Below, one piece after another: positions 42,085 through 53,509 of a DNA stretch of 64,000 nucleotides. The first letter of the stretch is position 1, and each line of letters starts with the position of its first letter. Source of the DNA: Apricaphanius iberus (taxonomy: Eukaryota; Chordata; Actinopteri; Cyprinodontiformes; Aphaniidae); contig JAPXFQ010002620.1 of assembly GCA_028564705.1 (NCBI GenBank), positions 1,798,001 through 1,862,000 of the forward strand. The letters are read 5' to 3'. Position numbers and translations under genes: made by a program. The notes beneath the pieces were generated by a model. The model ran no database searches and had not been told where the DNA came from. It was given only the letters and a program-made list of their open reading frames with translations.

Positions 42085-42620
42085 TTGAACTTCTCGTTAT
42101 CGATTTTTTCTTTGAATTGCAATAGCTTGAGAGATTTTGAGAAAGCCATAATGATTGGCGATTTGATGAAAGGGGACATAATATGTCTACAAAAAACCCA
42201 ATGGACATCGGAAGTGGAGAAAAATATAAGAATATTGCTGAAGGGGACTTGGTTTGTAAATAACGGTAAAGAAAATGCACAGGGTATAGTTATCTGGATT
42301 AGAACTAATAGTTTGCTCTCTTTAGTTGATGTTTATAGAGAAAAAGCAGGAAGGGTGTTAGTAATTGAGTTTGATTTACTAGGTAAAAAAATTAGGCTTT
42401 GTAATATATATGCACCAAATTCAGAAAACGATAGGAAGATTTTTTTGGAGACATTAAAACCTTGGATAAATGATAAGACAATTATGATAGGGGATTTTAA
42501 TTTTAAACTTTCACATTTAGATTACGGAGTACATAAAGTACTGAAATATGATGCTTCGGCTGCAGCCCTGGAAGAAATAATGGCAGAGAAAAACTTAAAT
42601 GATGTCTGGAGGGTATTAAA

Positions 42621-42750
42621 CCCATCCATCCATCCATCCATTTTCTTAACCACTTAATCCTTAATGGGTCGCGGGGGGGCTGGTGCCTATCTCCAGCTGT
42701 CAACAGGCGAGAGGCGGGGTACACCCTGGACAGGTCGCCAGTCCATCACA
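42621..42750 (-). repeat. Short RTE-tail-like SINE in Tx1 ORF2, first
   Basis: CCATCCATCCATCCATTTTC at one end and GTCCATCACA at the other. It is flanked by AGGGTATTAAA at 42610-42620 and 42750-42760. The duplication is perfect over 11 bases (the final A of the element may be shared). On the minus strand it ends in GGATG repeats. Confidence 0.85.
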
Positions 42751-43108
42751 GGGTATTAAAACCAATAAGAAAAATATATTCAAGAAGACAACTTGTACAG
42801 GGTGTACTTAAACAAAGCAGAATTTACTTATGTTTAATGACATAGAGATTTGTTGTGTTGATAAATAATGTGAAGTGCACTTTGGAAGGAATAGGAGACC
42901 ATGCTGTTCTTTCCTGCTCCTTAGGGAAGGATTATAGTAAAGGAAATGGAGGAACTTGGTGTCTCAACACAGCTGTACTGAAAGATGAGAATTATAAAAA
43001 GATGATCAGAAGACTTAAATGGAATAGATGAAGATTTATATGTTCATGACATGAGTGAATGGTGGGAACGGTTAAAGAATTATATTAAATGTAAATCGAT
43101 AAGATTCT

Positions 43109-43232
43109 CCATCCATCCATCCATTTTCTGAACCGCTTGTTCCTCAAGGGGTTGCGGGGGGGCTGGTGCCTATCTCCAGCTGTCAACGGGCGAGAGGCGG
43201 GGTACACCCTGGACAGGTCGCCAGTCCATCAC
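43109..43232 (-). repeat. Short RTE-tail-like SINE in Tx1 ORF2, second
   Basis: Same family as the copy 0.4 kb upstream. It is flanked by the perfect 14-base duplication ATCGATAAGATTCT (43095-43108 and 43233-43246). High similarity to the first copy suggests recent activity. Confidence 0.9.
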
Positions 43233-43260
43233 ATCGATAAGATTCTTGAAAATTAAAAAT

Positions 43261-43430
43261 TCTGCCTGTTTTTCCTGTGGGGGGCATGGCAGTTGGAGTG
43301 ACCAATGTACCAGAAGGCGGCTTCGTGGCCCATGCAGAGGACGTCAACAAGCTGACTGATCAGGGGAGCGGACCTCCAGTTCAGAGCAGGAAGGAGAATT
43401 TTCCGTTTCACCAGCAGATGGAGTTGGAGG
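43261..43430 (+). pseudogene. Gag nucleocapsid remnant of the retrovirus-like element
   Basis: A CFSC...C zinc-knuckle-like motif lies at 43267-43308, followed by an Arg-rich stretch. The spacing is off and the expected His is displaced. Only the end of gag is left. Confidence 0.55.
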
Positions 43431-43739
43431 TCTGACGCACACACACACAGCCACAAATGTTCACTTTAAAAGTGATAATCAATCTGATTTTTGTGATGAA
43501 TCACATTTTGAAAGTGATGATCAATCTGAATTTTATGATGATACACATTCTGAGAGTGACAATCAGTCTTTTCTGGTCATCTCAAGGCATTGAAGTTGTT
43601 CCTTCCCAGGAGACACCAATCCTGACACCAGTGAAACAGACGCCTCCTGATCTCCCACTTGATTACCAGTGGAAGCTGTTAACAGGTACCACAGCCACAG
43701 CAGGCATGGTTCACCTCTGACACAGACACTTTGAACATA

Positions 43740-45590
43740 ATTCTATTTTGTGGGATACACATACATCAGCAGTGACCGTTTGTCTCACACCTGAACAAAA
43801 ATCGCTCTACCGATTCCAAAAATGTGACCAATACATTTCTCGCTCTAAACCTGAGGGTGAAGAATGGGTCAAACCTCGTTCATTGCGCTCAGTCAGCTTC
43901 TTACTGGGAGCGAACTGAGTATGACCGTTCCATCCTCTACTCCAGATCTGCTAAACTTTACAAGCGTTTGCTGATTTCCACCGTACATGTCACCAGGGTG
44001 ATTCATTTAACTGAGGACCCTGTGGAAGTGCTTCCTCAAGTTTTTCTACATGATGAAGTTGAGACCGACGGCTCAGAAATGGCTCTTTTGCTCAAAGAGG
44101 TTCCAATTAAGTTGTGGGCAAAAAATCCACATGATCTGGGATTAAGTAAAGGTTGTACCCCTGTTAGAATCACACCATAATCATCTTTTCGACCGGTACA
44201 GCGCCAGTACCCGTTGAAACCAGAAGCCGTGCGTGGGATCAAACCAGTGTTTGAATCTCTGCTAAAAGCTGGTATCATTGTCGAATGCAACGATTCCCCT
44301 GTCCGCAGTCCGATTTTTCCAGTGAAAAACAGAGACAAAGGGGAATAGTGGCATTTTCTGCAGGATTTGAAGCATTAAATGTCGCTATGACTAGGGCATT
44401 TGTTTTTGGAATCCATGCACCATATTGTCTCAGGTTCCCCCTTCAGCCACTTATTTTTCAGTTGTTGATATGAGTAATGCATTCTTTAGTGTACCAGTCG
44501 ACAAAGAGAGTCCGTTTTGGTTTGCTTTTGAGTTTGAGGGAAAATTGTATTCTTTCAGCAGACTTCCGCAAGGCTATGTAGAATCACCCACCATTTTTAA
44601 CATGGAGTTGAAAGAGAGCTTGGATGGGTTGGAGCAGTCTCCTGGCTCCACCTTAATCAGTTACGTTGATGACCTTCTGGTTTGTTCTCCGTCAAAAGAA
44701 CAGTGTGAAGAGGACACTGTTACGTTGCTCAAGCATCTGCATGCTTGTGGACACAAGGCTAGTTTTTCAAAGAGAAGCCACTTTCTGAGTTTATTCATGG
44801 CAGACATATGATGGCCTCTGACGCCATCCAGTGGACTCATGAGGCATTGCAATCATTTGAGGAGCTGAAAAAAGCCCTGCAGTGCCGTCCATTTCTGGCT
44901 TTGCCAGATGCAGAAAAAAAAATTTTTTTCAGATGGTTGATGAAAAGAATGGTTGCATGACATCTGTTTTCCTGCAAAATATTTGTTGTTTGAAACTACT
45001 TGTGGCTTATTACTCTCCTAAACTTGATCCAGTTGCAGCCAGCATTCCTGGCTGCCTGAGAGCTGTAGCAGCAGCAGAAAAAGCAGTTTTGGCTTCGAGA
45101 GACATTGTGATGTATTGCCCACTAAATGTGTTTGTACCCCACAATGTTGCCAGCATTTTGTTGGAGCAGAGGACTTCACACTTGTCAGCGGCTAGATGGC
45201 TGCGGTGCACTTCGGTTTTGCTGGATTTGCCTAACATACCTGTTAAGAGGTGCAATGTTCTGGAACGCCAGAGCTGATGCTGCTGCCAAAGCTGCCGCAG
45301 TTCAGCCAATGACAACTACCTGTGCTGCTATTGAGCAGGCAGAAGAGCCACTTGACTTGTCTGATCTAACGGCTGTGCAGGGTTTTGCCAGTTCTTCTGA
45401 AATAAAAGCATGGACAAAGGCAGGTTGTATAAAAGATGAATGTGTGTGGGTTTCTCTAGAAAAGAAGCTGTGTCTGCCTACATTTTTTTTCCCAGTTTTT
45501 GCAAAACTCTGTGATGGGCTGGATCATTATTCCAAAACTGGAATGTTTGACCTTGTTGTTACACATTGGTTCACAAAAGGTTTCACATCT
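43740..45590 (+). pseudogene. Pol: protease-RT linker, reverse transcriptase, RNase H-like region
   Basis: The RT of this element copied genomic RNA into DNA. The frame 43824-44180 gives the linker before RT. RT motifs appear at 44430-44810 with the catalytic YVDD at about 44664-44675 and an LPQGY-type motif B before it. A connection and RNase H-like segment extends to about 45280. Stops or frameshifts occur near 44180, 44345, 44810 and 45280. Family is retroviral, closest in layout to gamma- and epsilon-type fish elements. Precise genus is not determined. Confidence 0.78.
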
Positions 45591-46525
45591 TTTGCTTAGA
45601 AATATTGTCATTCTTACATGGTTTGTGCTACACACAATGCAGGTCGAGCAGTGTCCACTCAACCTGCTGGTCATCCGGCTCCAGGGAGACCTTTTGAACA
45701 TCTGATGATGGACTTCATTGAACTTGAACCCGCTGAAGGTAAAAAATATTGTTTAGTAATTGTTGACATGTTTTCCAAATGGACAGAAGCGTTCCCCTCA
45801 AAACATACTGACACTGCTGCGGTGGTGAAAGCTTTGTTGGGAGATGTTTTTCCAAGATGGGGAATCCCGGACAGGATTTTCAGTGACAATGGCAGACATT
45901 TTGTGGGCAAGGCAAGGAGATTGGTGAGTTCTTGGGGGTGAAATTATCCACACATTGTGTGTACCATACGCAGTCGGGCGGGGCTGTGAAACGAGAAAAT
46001 GGCACGCTGAAAGCCAAGCTTGCTAAGTGTTGTGAGGAAACAGGAGTGTCTTGGGTCAAAGCTTTGCCTTTGTTTTACATGAGGATGAGAAAAAGAGCCT
46101 TTTGAGGTTCTTTTTGGCAGACCTCCTGCAGTGGGGTTAAACCCACCTGCAAAACCACATCTCTCTACGGACCTCTGTGAGGATGCTATGATTTCTTACT
46201 GTCAACATCTCTCTAAGACTCTTGCACACGTGCACCAGCAGGTGAAGGACACCCTGCCAAAAGCAGCTGCGGGACCCCTTCATCCAATCAGAGCTGGAGA
46301 CTGGGTTCTGATTAAAGAGCTAAGGAGATGACACTGGAGACAGCGACGATGGCAAGGGCCGTTGGAAGTGTTGCTTGTGACCTACACTGCTGTGAAAGTC
46401 GCTGAGAGAGCAACTTGGGTGCACGCCAGTCATTCCAAGAGAGTGACAGAAACAATTCTGGAAAAGCCTACTACTGCTGAAGCTGAAAAACTGAGAGAAG
46501 TAGACTCTGAAACAAACACTTGACT
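45591..46525 (+). pseudogene. Integrase of the retrovirus-like element
   Basis: Integrases join the DNA copy to the host chromosome. The core shows the first Asp in a MDFIE context, the second in SDNGRHF and the Glu in a KRENGTLK context, at about 45710-46005. A frameshift at about 45940 separates the last. The C-terminal SH3-like part (WVLIKE and HASHSKRV) follows at 46300-46440. There is at least one further frameshift and one stop at 46329. Confidence 0.78.
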
Positions 46526-46566
46526 TTAATAGCTTAATCATTCATCTAATCATCACACGTGAAGAA

Positions 46567-47523
46567 ATGGAGAAGATGACACATTCTTCAAAGCTCTGGG
46601 GATCCAGAGCAAAAAAGACTGAGACATTTATATTGTTTGTGTTTTATTTCTTGTTAGTGGGCGTTGTTTGGACTCTGTATCAGGGTCGAGAGACCGTCTG
46701 GGCTGGACTTCATCTGAGATCGGTCACACGTAATGTCTTACAAGAGAGCTGGGTTCGAGAAAATTTGTGGTACCAGTTTGCTAATTAATCTGCCAGATCA
46801 GTTACTAATAAGTCTTGTGTTGTTTGCATGGGTACAGCACTCCCCAAGTATTATGTTCCTATACTATTCAAGGAGCAGTTAGATCAATGTGCGAGTTACC
46901 GTGAGACCCCAGGTAGTTTTCCCTATCAGTGGGCAAAATCCCAGAATTAATTTCACCCTTAAAGGTAGAAAGTGCAGTATTTGTGCAGTAACACTAGGAT
47001 TAGATAAAACCTGGGCGAAACATTGTAATTTGGAAAAATCTGTTGAGGCTCCTGGGTTTATTGACCTCTTACAAACAGCACCAGATGTGTCTTATTTTTG
47101 TTTTAATGTGACAAGATCAGGACAGATGGTAGTATTACCAGAGCCTTGCGAGGCCTGAAGGTCATGAAGGAGAACATGGCCAAAAATGCTGGAGTGAACG
47201 GTGATCTAGGTGGTTTGGGTGGTTGGGTAGATTCTGTTTTGGTAAATGGAGATCTTTAGCTATTTTTGTTTTTGGAACTTTGGTAACAGCCTTGGCAATT
47301 TCTGCAGTGTGTGGTTGTTGTATCATTCCTTGTCTCAGAGGTCTGGCAGTTATTATTTTAGAAAGCTTTTTCACATCAAATGTTGACAAAACCTTTGACT
47401 GATCAGACAGGCGCCTCTGGACCTGATGCAGACTCGATCCGACAAGATGGAGATGGAAGAGAAGAGCTGTATGGAGATGAAATAGATATGGACTTGCTTG
47501 ATGACCTGAAATTATATGAGTGA
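46567..47523 (+). pseudogene. Env-like remnant, strongly deleted
   Basis: It begins with a hydrophobic segment that could be a signal anchor (46630-46680). After a short surface-part remnant it reaches the end of the transmembrane subunit, with a hydrophobic span and a Cys cluster near 47270-47330 and an acidic tail to 47523. The central part, including the fusion region, is missing or unrecognisable. Several stops and frameshifts are present. It cannot make an envelope protein. Confidence 0.6.
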
Positions 47524-48656
47524 TTAGTTTACAGGTGTATAACGACTTACTTTAAATCACTTTGTGACTTAGGTTGTCTGATGTTTTTCCCTGTGACTAA
47601 TGTCTTGTGTTTTTCCACGGGAGTTTAGCAGTCTCATTCCAGAGATGACAATGACAGAAAAGAGGGGTTTGATTTGATGTTTCATTTCATTATTTTTTGT
47701 GTGGTTTTTTATAGGGATTTAACATTTTTCTTCGATTTTTCAATTGTTCATTCAATATTTCATCTCATTTATTCAAATCAAGTTCCTATGCAGTCATTTT
47801 AATTTTATTATTATTATTATTTTATTATTATTTCATTGATATACATTTTGATTGGTTTTTCTGTTTTTTGATTTTCATTATTTGGGGATTCAGAATGAAA
47901 AGGGGGGATTAAAGAGTTTTATAGATTTTTAGATTGTAGATTTATAGATTTTTTATGATTTATGAAGAATACATAATTATTGTTGAAGTTAGAGATTTTA
48001 TTAGAAATTATTTTTGTTTTTATTCTATTTTTTAATGTTTCATTGTTATGGTTGATTACTATTGATTTGTGTTCTTTGTGTAACCTCTTTAAAGGGTCAC
48101 TGTGGTGCTGAGCAAAGAGTGACTGATGATCTTGATTTTGAGATTCACGCTGTGGATGCCTGATTTATATAAGGGAAGAGTACACACTCCAAGTTGTGTT
48201 GTAAGATTAGATCTATTTAGTGTGTACCTAATTGATACTACCTAACATTGTGCCCTTCTTCTTTGTTTTGCAGTTACGTTTATGCATCCTAATGAGACTA
48301 ATGAGAAACTGAACAAGAGTGCCACCTATGGGGGCTAGGGGCCGTCTCAAACTTTTTGCCTGCCGAGTTGTGAAGAGAAACAACAATTGACATGACCCTA
48401 CGATGGAGGTTTCTTATCTTAGGCCACCAGGAGGTTTTTAGTTTGAGATATGGTTCGAGTTCAGATAACGTCATTAAGATGGATGCTTAGATTAGATGAT
48501 TCTGTTAGAGATGATTCAATTTGAAATGTAATGATTGAGAACATTTGAAATGTTTTATTGTATTTGTTTTTGAATACTAGCTGTCTCCTAGGTTAGTTAC
48601 TGATTGTTACTGATTATTGATTCTCCTTTGTATTTTGATTTATCTTTGAGATTAGA
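47524..48656. other. AT-rich region between env remnant and 3' LTR
   Basis: No coding frame. A purine-rich AAAAGGGGGGATT lies at about 47898-47910 and could be a second polypurine tract. Otherwise nothing is recognised. Confidence 0.45.
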
Positions 48657-49214
48657 TAAAAGGGGAGGAGACTGTGGTGGAGAAACTTAGTGTTATGATT
48701 TATATGTACTTTGTAATCCACTGTGACGCATTTTTACTTAATGTTTTGGAGGTTTTAATATGATTGCTGTAGAATTAGTTTGAATGTTTAGTCTTATTGA
48801 GTGAAGCCTTTACCCAAGTCATAGTCAGAGAGTTTTGATACTGATAGTCCACATCCTGTGTTACCATGGAGATCGCTCTTCGACCGGGCATCCTTAAAGG
48901 TCTACAAAGTTCACAGCTTCCTAATCAAAGAGAAAAGCGCCACAAAGTCTCTTATTTTCACCTTGAGAGTTGTACATTATCGAGTAGAATAGATAGACCA
49001 AGGTTGCTAGAAATCAAATAAGCTTGTTATTGTAAGACCGGGACAGGTCAGTATTTTTGCATTCTATTGTGATGTGATACTGTCCACTTGTATGATCAAT
49101 TCGAATCATATTAAAACCTCCAAAACGTTTAAAGGAATCTTTCTTTTTTTGTTAAGAGTCTGTTGGGTCTGACTCATAGAAGGTGATATTAAGACAGTCT
49201 GATTGTAAGATCAG
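48657..49214 (+). repeat. Polypurine tract and 3' LTR of the retrovirus-like element
   Basis: The purine tract AAAAGGGGAGGAGA (48657-48671) is followed by TGTGGTGGAGAAAC at 48673, a normal LTR start. The LTR likely ends near AAGATCAGACA at 49214. No second copy exists in the window, so the right border is tentative. Confidence 0.6.
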
Positions 49215-50149
49215 ACAAATTTCTTTTCCCCCACGGTGACACGCCCATTTCCCCCCGGCCACGCCATTCTAACCAGTAGCAGAACTAGCCGCTTCTTCCC
49301 TGTTTCGAATCCGCTGAGCGCTGGATGATCTGCTGCGCCAGTTGGCTGGGATAGCAATCTATCAAAGACCCCTGCCTCTGCCGCGGCCTGATTCGTGATC
49401 AATACAAGGAAAGGGGGGCGAAGCGCCCACAGCCAGCATAAACGCGGTGGATGAGTATCCATCTTCCTCTTCAAAACTCGCTTTAGGGGGGTTTAGTTCT
49501 GTCCATGGAACTGAATGAAGAGACCTTCCTTCGCAAAACTGGTTCTGGATTTTTTTCTTTCCTCCCTGCAACCAAGCCCATTCAATAGTATGGCTATCCC
49601 CCAAACTATTTGCTGAGTCCCCTGGACCTCTCTCTCTCTTTTTATTTTTTTCCATCCCCTTTTGGCGCTCTGTTTCCCCTTCGCGTTTTTCCGTCGCAAT
49701 CAGAAGTATCTCTTTCTTCTACACCTGGAAGCTTCCTCTTTAAAGTAAGACTGTTCTCAGTTATTTTTATTTTCCAACCTGGGTGAAATTAATTAGAAAA
49801 TTCTGTTTGTAATTTTATGGATGCATGATTCGTACCTTCATGTGAGTCTGTGTCACTTGAGCGCTCCGTGGTGGAGTTTCTGTGCTGTGTTTGTATTTGT
49901 ATTTACGGGTAAACTGTGAGCTTTTTGTACAATTGTGTTATGATAGTTATTGTTTAATAGACAACCAGTGTTTGGGTTGATTGCATGTTATGTCACTCGA
50001 CCGTGGGTTTTAACAGCGTCACAGCGCTCCTCTTGAGTGGCAGTTAGACACCGAGAGCCGTTGCTGTCCTCTTTTTACTCAACCTATTTCAAGTTTCTTT
50101 GTAGCCGAAGGCTAATCCGGTAGTTAAGCGTTACATGGTCTCTTTGTCC
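49215..50149. other. No gene recognised
   Basis: Moderately GC-rich at 49240-49720 with pyrimidine tracts and a splice-donor-like CTTTAAAGTAAGAC near 49740. It may be a leader or promoter of something outside the recognised elements. No protein motif found. Confidence 0.35.
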
Positions 50150-50762
50150 GATGAAAACACGAGGCTTCTTGCTCAGACCGTAAAAGGTCAGCCATAAAAC
50201 ACCCCCCTACTTTTGGTGTTTGACTACATAGGATTGTCAGGGACGTGATGAACATCCACCACAAAAGGTTTCACCCTTCTGTGACTTTCTGAAGAAGAGT
50301 TATAACTGTTTTAATATTTTTTGCGTGTAGTCAAAGTTTGAGGTGTGGCCACACCCCTTTAACATAATGGAAAACTCAAACCTTTGATAGCTTTTGATCC
50401 ACCATGCCTGAAGGCCATCTTGCCCAATTTATAAGCTGATTGGTTGAAACCTGTGGGCGGAGTTCGATCAAATGCGGAGGCTATAAATGTCAAAAACGGG
50501 GTCAAAATGGCATATTCAAACCAAGACGGTGGACTTCCTGTAATTTTGGGACCTTGATGTCTTGAGGCTTGAGGCTGATGGCATGTCTGTACGATGAAAT
50601 AAGGTCAATGCCAAGGCCATTTTGAAAAATTCCAGGTGGCGCCACTTAAACCCTTGCAATTCGTAAATTTCACACACGCCTGATGCCACCGCCAAATATT
50701 GTGAGTTTTTAATTGTGAGTACAGATACAATAGGCCTTCGCAGCACTTAGCTGCTCGGGCCT
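50150..50762. repeat. Unclassified repeat ending in a hairpin
   Basis: It includes GTGTGGCCACACCCCTTT and CCATGCCTGAAGGCCATCTT, and closes with a hairpin at 50732-50762: AGGCC and GCAGC pair with GCTGC and GGCCT. This terminal structure is common in fish dispersed repeats, but I cannot name the family. Confidence 0.5.
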
Positions 50763-50989
50763 AAAAATATGATATAATAATAAACATAGGAATACTAATG
50801 TTGTTTTGACAGTTAATATAAAATATTTATTCAGCCATTTTCATATTTCAGGATTGAGGCATAGCTATGAATTTTTTTGTAGGTAGCAGCATATGTATTG
50901 TTTCAATTACAGTGAAAAATAAATATTTTTATTTGGACTGGCTGAATATATTCCCTATGTGACTGTCTGAATAGTAGTATTAATAATAT

Positions 50990-52190
50990 ACTAAATCGGC
51001 CCCGATCACGCAGTTTCAGACTCGATCGAAATCGGGTGTTACCTCCCGATTAGGACTCGGATACATATGAACCTGTCAGTTTTTTAATACCTCGTGGGTG
51101 GGGCTATTGTCTGTCTCTACTCCTGGTCAATAGTGTTTATCTTTTATTAACTTTAAATAATATGCAATCCTAACAAGCTGAACAGAGAGCTACTTAATAA
51201 AGTGAGATTAAACAGTTGGAGTTAGAATCCACCTGCTGCAGTTCTTGCTCCACATGTAACCGTAATGCATGTCCATGATTACACATGGACATGATTGCTG
51301 CAGAAGTTTTTGTCATCAGGTTTAGGATTTTTACCTTGGACAGGTCATAGGGGTTTAGGTGTATGTCTGGTTTCTGTATCTACGCGCTGCCGCACTGGAG
51401 ACTGTAATTACGCGTTATTTCCGTCGAACTTTAGAAGTGAGGAAACAGTTCTCCAATTAAACCGATCAGAAGTCAACAAGAGTCTGAACAAACAGTTTCC
51501 GGAACCGTAAACTACGCTTCAACTGCAGAAAAAGCCGCGGGAGGAAAGAAGCAACAGCAGGTGTTTGGCACATCGTAGCGCGTCTTACCAACCGGAAAGG
51601 CTGCAGTCGCGCACCGAAGTGTCTCACAGAAACATGCAGTAAGCTCCCAGTCAGCAATACGCCTTGTTTAAAGTGTCCGGGGATCTTTTGTTTAGTTGAT
51701 TTATTTACCTGGAATCTATACTTAAAGTTGAAAATATCTGCGCATTTCCAAAATGTAGTCAGTTCATTTTAATCTGTAAAAATGACCGACAGCCTTCAGA
51801 TTTTTCTGTCACTGTTCTAATAAACTGGTCAAATCCAGAAAACATTCAGTTAACATGACCCCTGATATGTATATACACTCTAATTATTAAGTTTAATTAA
51901 GCTGAGGTACTATTTTATAAAGACTTTTTTATGTATAAGCTACTTTTGCACTAAAGTTCAAAAGTGAATAATTTGTTATTTATTACCTGATTGTTTAAGC
52001 TACCCCACAGAAGTGCTCTGTGGGGTAGCATTGTTAAATGTTAAAATAAGGCGAATAAAAGAGGTAACATCCTGGATCAGTTTCTCCGCTTTTCTTTATT
52101 CTTTTTTTATGCATTACCTAAAGAAGTATCAGATCGGGACTCTGTATCAGCCAATTGTCGGAATCAATTCGGGACCTCCCTAGTTTTAAT
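50990..52190. repeat. Possible decayed hAT-type element
   Basis: Blocks such as GATTAGGACTCGGATAC near 51050 and TTCGGGACCTCCCTAG near 52170 resemble the ends of common fish hAT non-autonomous elements. No coding region. The boundaries are uncertain. Confidence 0.35.
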
Positions 52191-52439
52191 ATGCTTGTAC
52201 AGGTTTGTGGTGTTACTAAAGTACCGTATTTGTTTCCTGAAAACATTACAGGTTGCAGTGGTTTGGTCAAGGACTGTAAAATAGCTCCAAAAAGGTGCTC
52301 GTCTTTTGCTCTGCGTTCGCTCGCTCGCCTCAGCTCATCTCGCACTTTACTAGAGTTGTGTGTTGCAATGGTGGGGGCTGAGTGGGATCTCAGCAGCAGC
52401 AGCAGGTGGCATGAGTGAAGGGAGAGAGGATCGCTGCAG

Positions 52440-52572
52440 TGGCCGCTTGGAGTTGCACTGAGGAAAAATTGAAACTTAAGGATCGATCTCATCACGCAGC
52501 TATCGATCAATACTCAATACCAACGTTAGATTGATACTATCGACATTTTAGATTGACCCGCCCAGCCCTACT
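52440..52572. repeat. hAT-like terminal region
   Basis: The complement of the end reads TAGGGCTGGGCGGGTCAATC, a familiar start of fish hAT-type repeats, followed by GTCGATAGTATC. The partner end was not located. Confidence 0.45.
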
Positions 52573-52597
52573 TATGATAGTTGTTGCTATCACATGG

Positions 52598-53139
52598 GGA
52601 GCCTAAGTCATGCCCTACTACTTCCAGTCCATGGGTCCCTGACTGCCAAAAAAAATGAATGAGAGTCAATAGAGTGATAAAAGTTATTTTCTGATCCAGT
52701 TTGAAATGCACCGTGGATAAAACATATGATGTCTGTGGATTTTAAAAACGAATTTTGATGCAGAGAAAACACAGATTTTCGACCGGAGGCAAAAGTCACT
52801 TTAGGTTTTGTGTGAAAACATTTATCGGACTACAACTGCAGAAGAAGAAGGAGAGAGTGGGTTGTAACCTCCAGGACGAAGAAAGGAGCATTAAACATGG
52901 AGAAAACCTCTTTAAACCTGACCATGTGGAAAGTGGCCTGTATGTCGGTGGAGTGAGAGCCAGCATTGAGGAGAAGTGGCGTCATATATGCGGCGTCATA
53001 TATGCGGCGTCATATATGCGACTTCTGATTTATAGGCATTTTTAATGCGAATTTTTACAATCAAATACATCCCAAATGCCTGGACAAACACATTTGAAAT
53101 GTACATCATTAGTTTTCATTTAGATCGAAGTACAACATA
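52598..53139 (+). repeat. Unclassified ~540-bp dispersed repeat, copy 3, with a triplicated 14-mer
   Basis: Same order of words as copies 1 and 2 (GATCCAGTTTGAAATGC, AGGAGCATTAAACA, GACCATGTGGAAAGTGGC). It ends at ACATCATTAGTTTTCATTTA, just before a Tc1 insertion. At 52978-53019 the 14-mer GGCGTCATATATGC occurs three times in tandem. In the other copies it is single or changed. Confidence 0.75.
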
Positions 53140-53509
53140 CAGTGCTCTGCATAAATGAGTACACCCAACTACGTTTGTCAGAAAACCTTTAGCTTCCTTT
53201 CAGAATCAACATTTTGTATGATATACTATACTACAAAATACTCCCACAAATGTGGGTCATTCATTGCAAACAAGATTTGTTCATTTGCACACAAAAAAGT
53301 TATTTGCCTAACAAATTAATTTGAGCCCATGTTGCAAAAATGAGTACACCCCAATTATAGTCATAGGAGAAAAGCCAAACTTAAGACTACAAACTTCTAA
53401 TTAACAGGCATTCAACCACAGGTGAGTCTAATGATTCATTTAAGAGGTGTCCAGCAGACAGATAAAAATAAAAGGGCATTACGTTACCTTCATATTTCAT
53501 GCTGTCAGT

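Larger units (their letters stand above)
39979..43260 (+). mobile_element. Tx1-type LINE, 3' truncated, two SINEs inside
   Basis: Leader from 39979, ORF1 with CCHC knuckles (40268-41512), spacer and an ORF2 endonuclease (42085 on). ORF2 ends where the retrovirus-like element begins at about 43260, so the RT is missing. Two RTE-tail SINEs with clear duplications interrupt ORF2. CCHC-bearing ORF1 is characteristic of the Tx1 clade, some members of which insert at fixed sites. Confidence 0.8.
42085..43260 (+). pseudogene. Tx1-type ORF2 endonuclease, interrupted and catalytically altered
   Basis: Reads LSIFSLNCNSLRDFEKAI, GDIICLQKTQWTSEVEK, GIVIWIRTN, LCNIYAPNSENDR and IMIGDFNFKL, an APE-type endonuclease. 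The catalytic Glu of the usual LQETH motif is Lys here (LQKTQ). The frame is cut at 42621 by a SINE with an 11-base duplication. It resumes with YSRRQLVQGVLKQSRI and GIGDHAVLSCSL, carries stops, and is cut again at 43109 by a second SINE. It ends at the retrovirus-like element. Confidence 0.8.
43261..49214 (+). mobile_element. Retrovirus-like element (gamma/epsilon-like), 5' end missing, decayed
   Basis: Order on the plus strand: gag nucleocapsid remnant, pol (RT, RNase H-like, integrase), short env-like remnant, AT-rich tail, polypurine tract and one LTR. The 5' LTR and most of gag are absent. The left end touches the Tx1-type LINE directly. Frames are broken by stops and shifts throughout, so this is an old genomic copy without coding capacity. 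Confidence 0.82.

Noticed and set aside
29195..43120. CATCC tandem runs as ordinary microsatellites
   Set aside because: They are the tails of short retroposed SINEs with target duplications, not free-standing microsatellites.
49362..49699. Overlapping minus-strand frames rich in Lys, Arg and Glu
   Set aside because: They arise from pyrimidine tracts. No known domain could be seen.
52155..52418. 87-residue plus-strand frame
   Set aside because: It lies in hAT-like repeat sequence and shows no conserved motif.
19180..53045. CRISPR-like spaced repeats
   Set aside because: The repeated words are far apart and belong to dispersed elements in a eukaryotic genome. No array structure exists.
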